Positions 61,225-64,000 of a stretch of DNA of 64,000 nt are shown here, in pieces. The stretch comes from Chamaelirium japonicum (lineage: Eukaryota; Streptophyta; Magnoliopsida; Liliales; Melanthiaceae), in assembly GCA_947650365.1 (NCBI GenBank), contig OX393555.1, forward strand, positions 84,201,995 to 84,265,994, written 5' to 3'. The notes under the pieces were generated by a model. The model made no database searches and had not been told where the DNA came from. It saw only the letters and a list, made by a program, of their open reading frames with translations. The first letter of the stretch is position 1; each line of letters opens with the position of its first letter. Made by a program: the position numbers and the translations under genes.

Positions 61225-64000
61225 GCGAATGAATTAGAATGGATACCTTTGTGCATATGAATTAGAATGGATCGTACGAATGAATTAGAATGGATCATAT
61301 TAATGAATTAGAATGGATCGTACGAATGAATTAGAATGGATACATTCGTGCGAATGAATTAGAATGGATCGTGCGAATCAATTAGACTGGATCGTGCGAA
61401 TGAATAAGAATAGATCATACGAATGAATTAGAATGGATCGTACGAATTAATTAGAATGGGTACATTCGTGCGAATGAATTAGAATGGATTGTATGAATGA
61501 ATTAGAATGGATCATACGAATGAATTAGAATGGATCATACGAATTAATTAGAATTGATCGTACGAATGAATTAGAATGGATCGTACGAATGAATTAGAAT
61601 TGATCGTGCGAATGAATTAGAATGGATCGTACGAATGAATTAGAATGGATACATTTGTGCGAATCAATTAGAATGGATCGTACGAATGAATTAGAATGGA
61701 TCGTATGAATGAATTAGAATGGATCGTACGAATGTATTAGATTGGATCGTGCGAATGAATTATAATGGATCGTACGAATGAATTAGAATGGATCGTGTGA
61801 AAGAATTAGAATGGATCGTACGAATGAATTAGAATGGATCGTGCGAATGAATTAGAATGGATCGTACGAATGAATTAGAATAGATACATTTGTGCGAATG
61901 AATTAGAATGGATCGTACGAATGAATTAGAATGGATCGTATGAATGAATTAGAATAGATCGTACGAATGAATTAGAATAGATCGTGCGAATGAATTAGAA
62001 TGGATCGTACGAATGAATTAGAATGGATCGTACGAATGAACTAGAATGGATACATTCGTGCGAATGAATTAGAATGGATCGTACGAATGAATTAGAATGG
62101 ATCGTACGAATGAATTAGAATGGATCGTACGAATGGATTAGAATGGATCATACGAATGAATTAGAATGGATCGTGCGAATGAATTAAAATGGATCGAACG
62201 AATGAATTAGAATGGATATATTCGAGCGAATGAATTAGAATAGATCATAGGAATGAATTAGAATGGATCATACGAATGAATTACAATGGATCGTACGAAT
62301 GAATTAGAATGGATCATGTGAATGTATTAGAATGGATACATTCATGCGAATGAATTAGAATGGATCGTACGAATGGATTAGAATGGATCGTACGAATGAA
62401 TTAGAATGGATACATTTGTGCGAATGGATTATAATGGATCGTACGAATGAATTAGAATGGATCGTATGAATGAATTAGAATGGATACATTCTTGCGAATG
62501 AATTAGAATGGATCGGACGAATGAATTAGAATGGATCGTACGAATGAATTAGAATGGATCAAATGAATGAATTAGAATGGTTACATTCATGCGAATGAAT
62601 TAGAATGGATCGTACGAATGGATTAGAATGGATACATTCGAGCGAATGAATTAGAATTGATCGTACGAATGAATTAGAATGGATCGTACGAATGGATTAG
62701 AATGGATGCTACGAATGGATTAGAATGGATACCTTTGTGCAAATGAATTAGAATGGATCGTACGAATAAATTAGAATGGATCATATTAATGAATTAGAAT
62801 GGATCGTACGATTGAATTAGAAAGGATCGTACGAATGAATTAGAATGGATCGTACGAAGGAATTAGAATGGATCGTACGAATGAATTAGAATGGATCGTA
62901 CGAATGAATTAATAAAGATCGTACGAATGAATTAGAATGGATCGTACGAAGGAATAAGAATGGATCGTACGAATGAATTAGAATGGATATATTCGTGCAA
63001 ATGAATTAGAATGGATCGTATGTATGAATTAGAATGCATTGTATGAATGAATTAGAATGGATCGTATGAATGAATTAGAATGGATCGTGCGAATGAATTC
63101 GAATGGATCGCATGATCCATTCGAATAGAATGGATCGTATGAATGAATTAGAATAGATCGGGCGAATGAATTAGAATGGATTGTAGGAATGAATTCAAAT
63201 GGATCGTATGAATAAATTAGAATTGATCGTATGAATGAATTAGAATGGATCGTGTGAATGAATTAAAATGGATCGTACGAATGAATTAGAATGGATCGTA
63301 CGAATGAATTAGAATGGATCATACGAATGAATTAGAATGGATCGTACGAATGAATTAGAATGGATCATACGAATAAATTAGAATAGATCGTACGAATGAA
63401 TTAGAATGGATCGTACGAAGGAATTAGAATTGATCGTACGAATGAATTAGAATGGATCGGACGAATGAATTAGAATGGATCGTACGAATGAATTAGAATG
63501 GATCAAATGAATGAATTAGAATGGTTACATTCATGCGAATGAATTAGAATGGATCGTAGGATCGTATGAATGAATTAGAATGGATCGTGCGAAAGAATTA
63601 GAATAGATCATATGAATGAATTAGAATGGATTGTACGAATGAATTAGAATGGATCGTACGAATGAATTAGAATAGATCGTACGAATGAATTAGAATGGAT
63701 CGTACGAAGGAATTAGAATGGATCGTACGAATGAATTAGAATGGATATATTTGTGCAAATGAATTAGAATGGATCGTATGAATGTATTAGAATGGATCGT
63801 ATGAATGAATTAGAATGGATTCGTACGAATGAATTAGAATGGATACATTCGTGCGAATGAATCAGAATGGATCGGACGAATGAATTAGAATGGATCATAC
63901 GAATGAATTAGAATGGATCAAATGAATGAATTAGAATGGTTACATTCATGCGAATGAATTAGAATGGATCGTACGAATGGATTAGAATGGATCGTACGAA
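61225..64000 (+). repeat. F block 81, longest F run
   Basis: At least 2.78 kb in one orientation, continuing past the window. Starts as the I island, contains two AAATGAATG-GTTACATTCATG segments (63500 and 63915) and one at 62556, and the hairpin element at 63097-63126. Confidence 0.9.
63097..63126 (+). repeat. 30-bp hairpin element, inverted copy
   Basis: Second F-orientation copy, loop GCAT, same flanks as 55390-55419 including downstream GATCGGGCG and TTGTAGG monomers. Confidence 0.92.

Larger units (their letters stand above)
1..64000. repeat. Bidirectional 23/28-bp satellite array filling the window
   Basis: Every stretch I read is built of 23-bp monomers (start GAATGAATTAG, end GGATCGTAC) or 28-bp monomers with an extra ACATT after GGAT, in one orientation or the other. 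The GAATTAGAATGG half is strongly conserved. Most variation falls in the CGTACG part (CATACG, CGTATG, CGTGCG, TTGTACG, CCTACG, CTTACG, CGGACG, CGAACG). Each consensus monomer contains the short palindromes AATT, GATC and GTAC and the 8-bp dyad TCGTACGA. Because 23 is not a multiple of 3 and the monomer carries TGA and TAG (TAA on the other strand), stops recur in all frames. No unique sequence longer than about a monomer was seen. The array runs off both ends of the window. Species and chromosome location are unknown. Confidence 0.97.

Noticed and set aside
1-64000. CRISPR array
   Set aside because: Repeats are directly adjacent with no unique spacers, vary throughout and reverse orientation.
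1-64000. Inserted LINEs, SINEs, LTR elements or other mobile DNA
   Set aside because: No stretch departs from the monomer pattern by more than a few tens of bases. No poly-A tail, LTR-like pair or coding remnant was seen.
1-64000. CENP-B box or telomere repeat
   Set aside because: Neither a CENP-B box core nor TTAGGG, TTTAGGG or TTAGG tandem repeats occur in the consensus or in the variants I read.
1-64000. All switches as assembly artefacts
   Set aside because: Possible for single sites, but copies of a switch with diverged flanks, shared private variants and whole-monomer offsets argue for real structure. Raw reads would settle it.

Overview
The whole window is one non-coding satellite DNA array. 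No gene, RNA gene or recognisable mobile element interrupts it. The monomer is 23 bp, opening GAATGAATTAG and closing GGATCGTAC. A 28-bp form carries an extra ACATT after GGAT and reads GGATACATTCGTGC at that end. Both lengths are built on a loose 5-bp GAATG rhythm. The consensus is about 35% GC and purine-rich on one strand. Only a eukaryotic nuclear genome normally holds tens of kilobases of such DNA (pericentromeric, subtelomeric, B- or sex-chromosome heterochromatin), but the sequence does not identify the species.

Layout: I call the GAATTAGAATGG orientation F (+) and its reverse complement R (-). The array switches orientation about 80 times, giving 81 blocks of 20 bp to about 3.1 kb. 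F totals roughly 30 kb and R roughly 34 kb by hand count. Long R blocks dominate 1.5-6.7, 11-13.7, 20-23 and 25.4-28.2 kb. F predominates at about 28-42 kb, 45.5-49 kb and after 61 kb. Block borders are good to about 10 bp.

The switches are not random. Sixteen of the 40 F-to-R switches are one conserved fold-back (FB) module. It holds an ordered nine-monomer cassette m1-m9 (212 bp), a 15-bp spacer with a GAATTC or similar core, and six inverted monomers (m7', m6', x1-x4), 365 bp in all. The module occurs in both orientations: FB-plus has the cassette at left on +, FB-minus is its reverse complement. In a third form, S, the cassette repeats inverted on both sides, giving 166-bp hairpin arms around a 61-bp loop. 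At 37652-38044 I count 165 of 166 arm positions paired.

Recurrent R-to-F switches also come as reverse-complement pairs. They are named here G/J (pivot ATTCGTACGAAT), D/D' (CCATTATGG), H/K (GATCCTGAATTAG), E (self-palindromic CGTACGATCGTACG), I and L. So a small set of ancestral junctions has been amplified together with flanking satellite, in both directions.

At larger scale there are repeated segments about 18.6 kb apart (1-3960 and 18620-22530), about 7.1 kb apart, about 5.4 kb apart, a 1.14-kb tandem duplication near 32.4-34.7 kb, and an exact 125-bp tandem duplication at 51661-51910. Together these describe a young, actively rearranging bidirectional satellite whose inverted structure could extrude cruciforms or, if transcribed, give long double-stranded RNA. 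That last point is inference.
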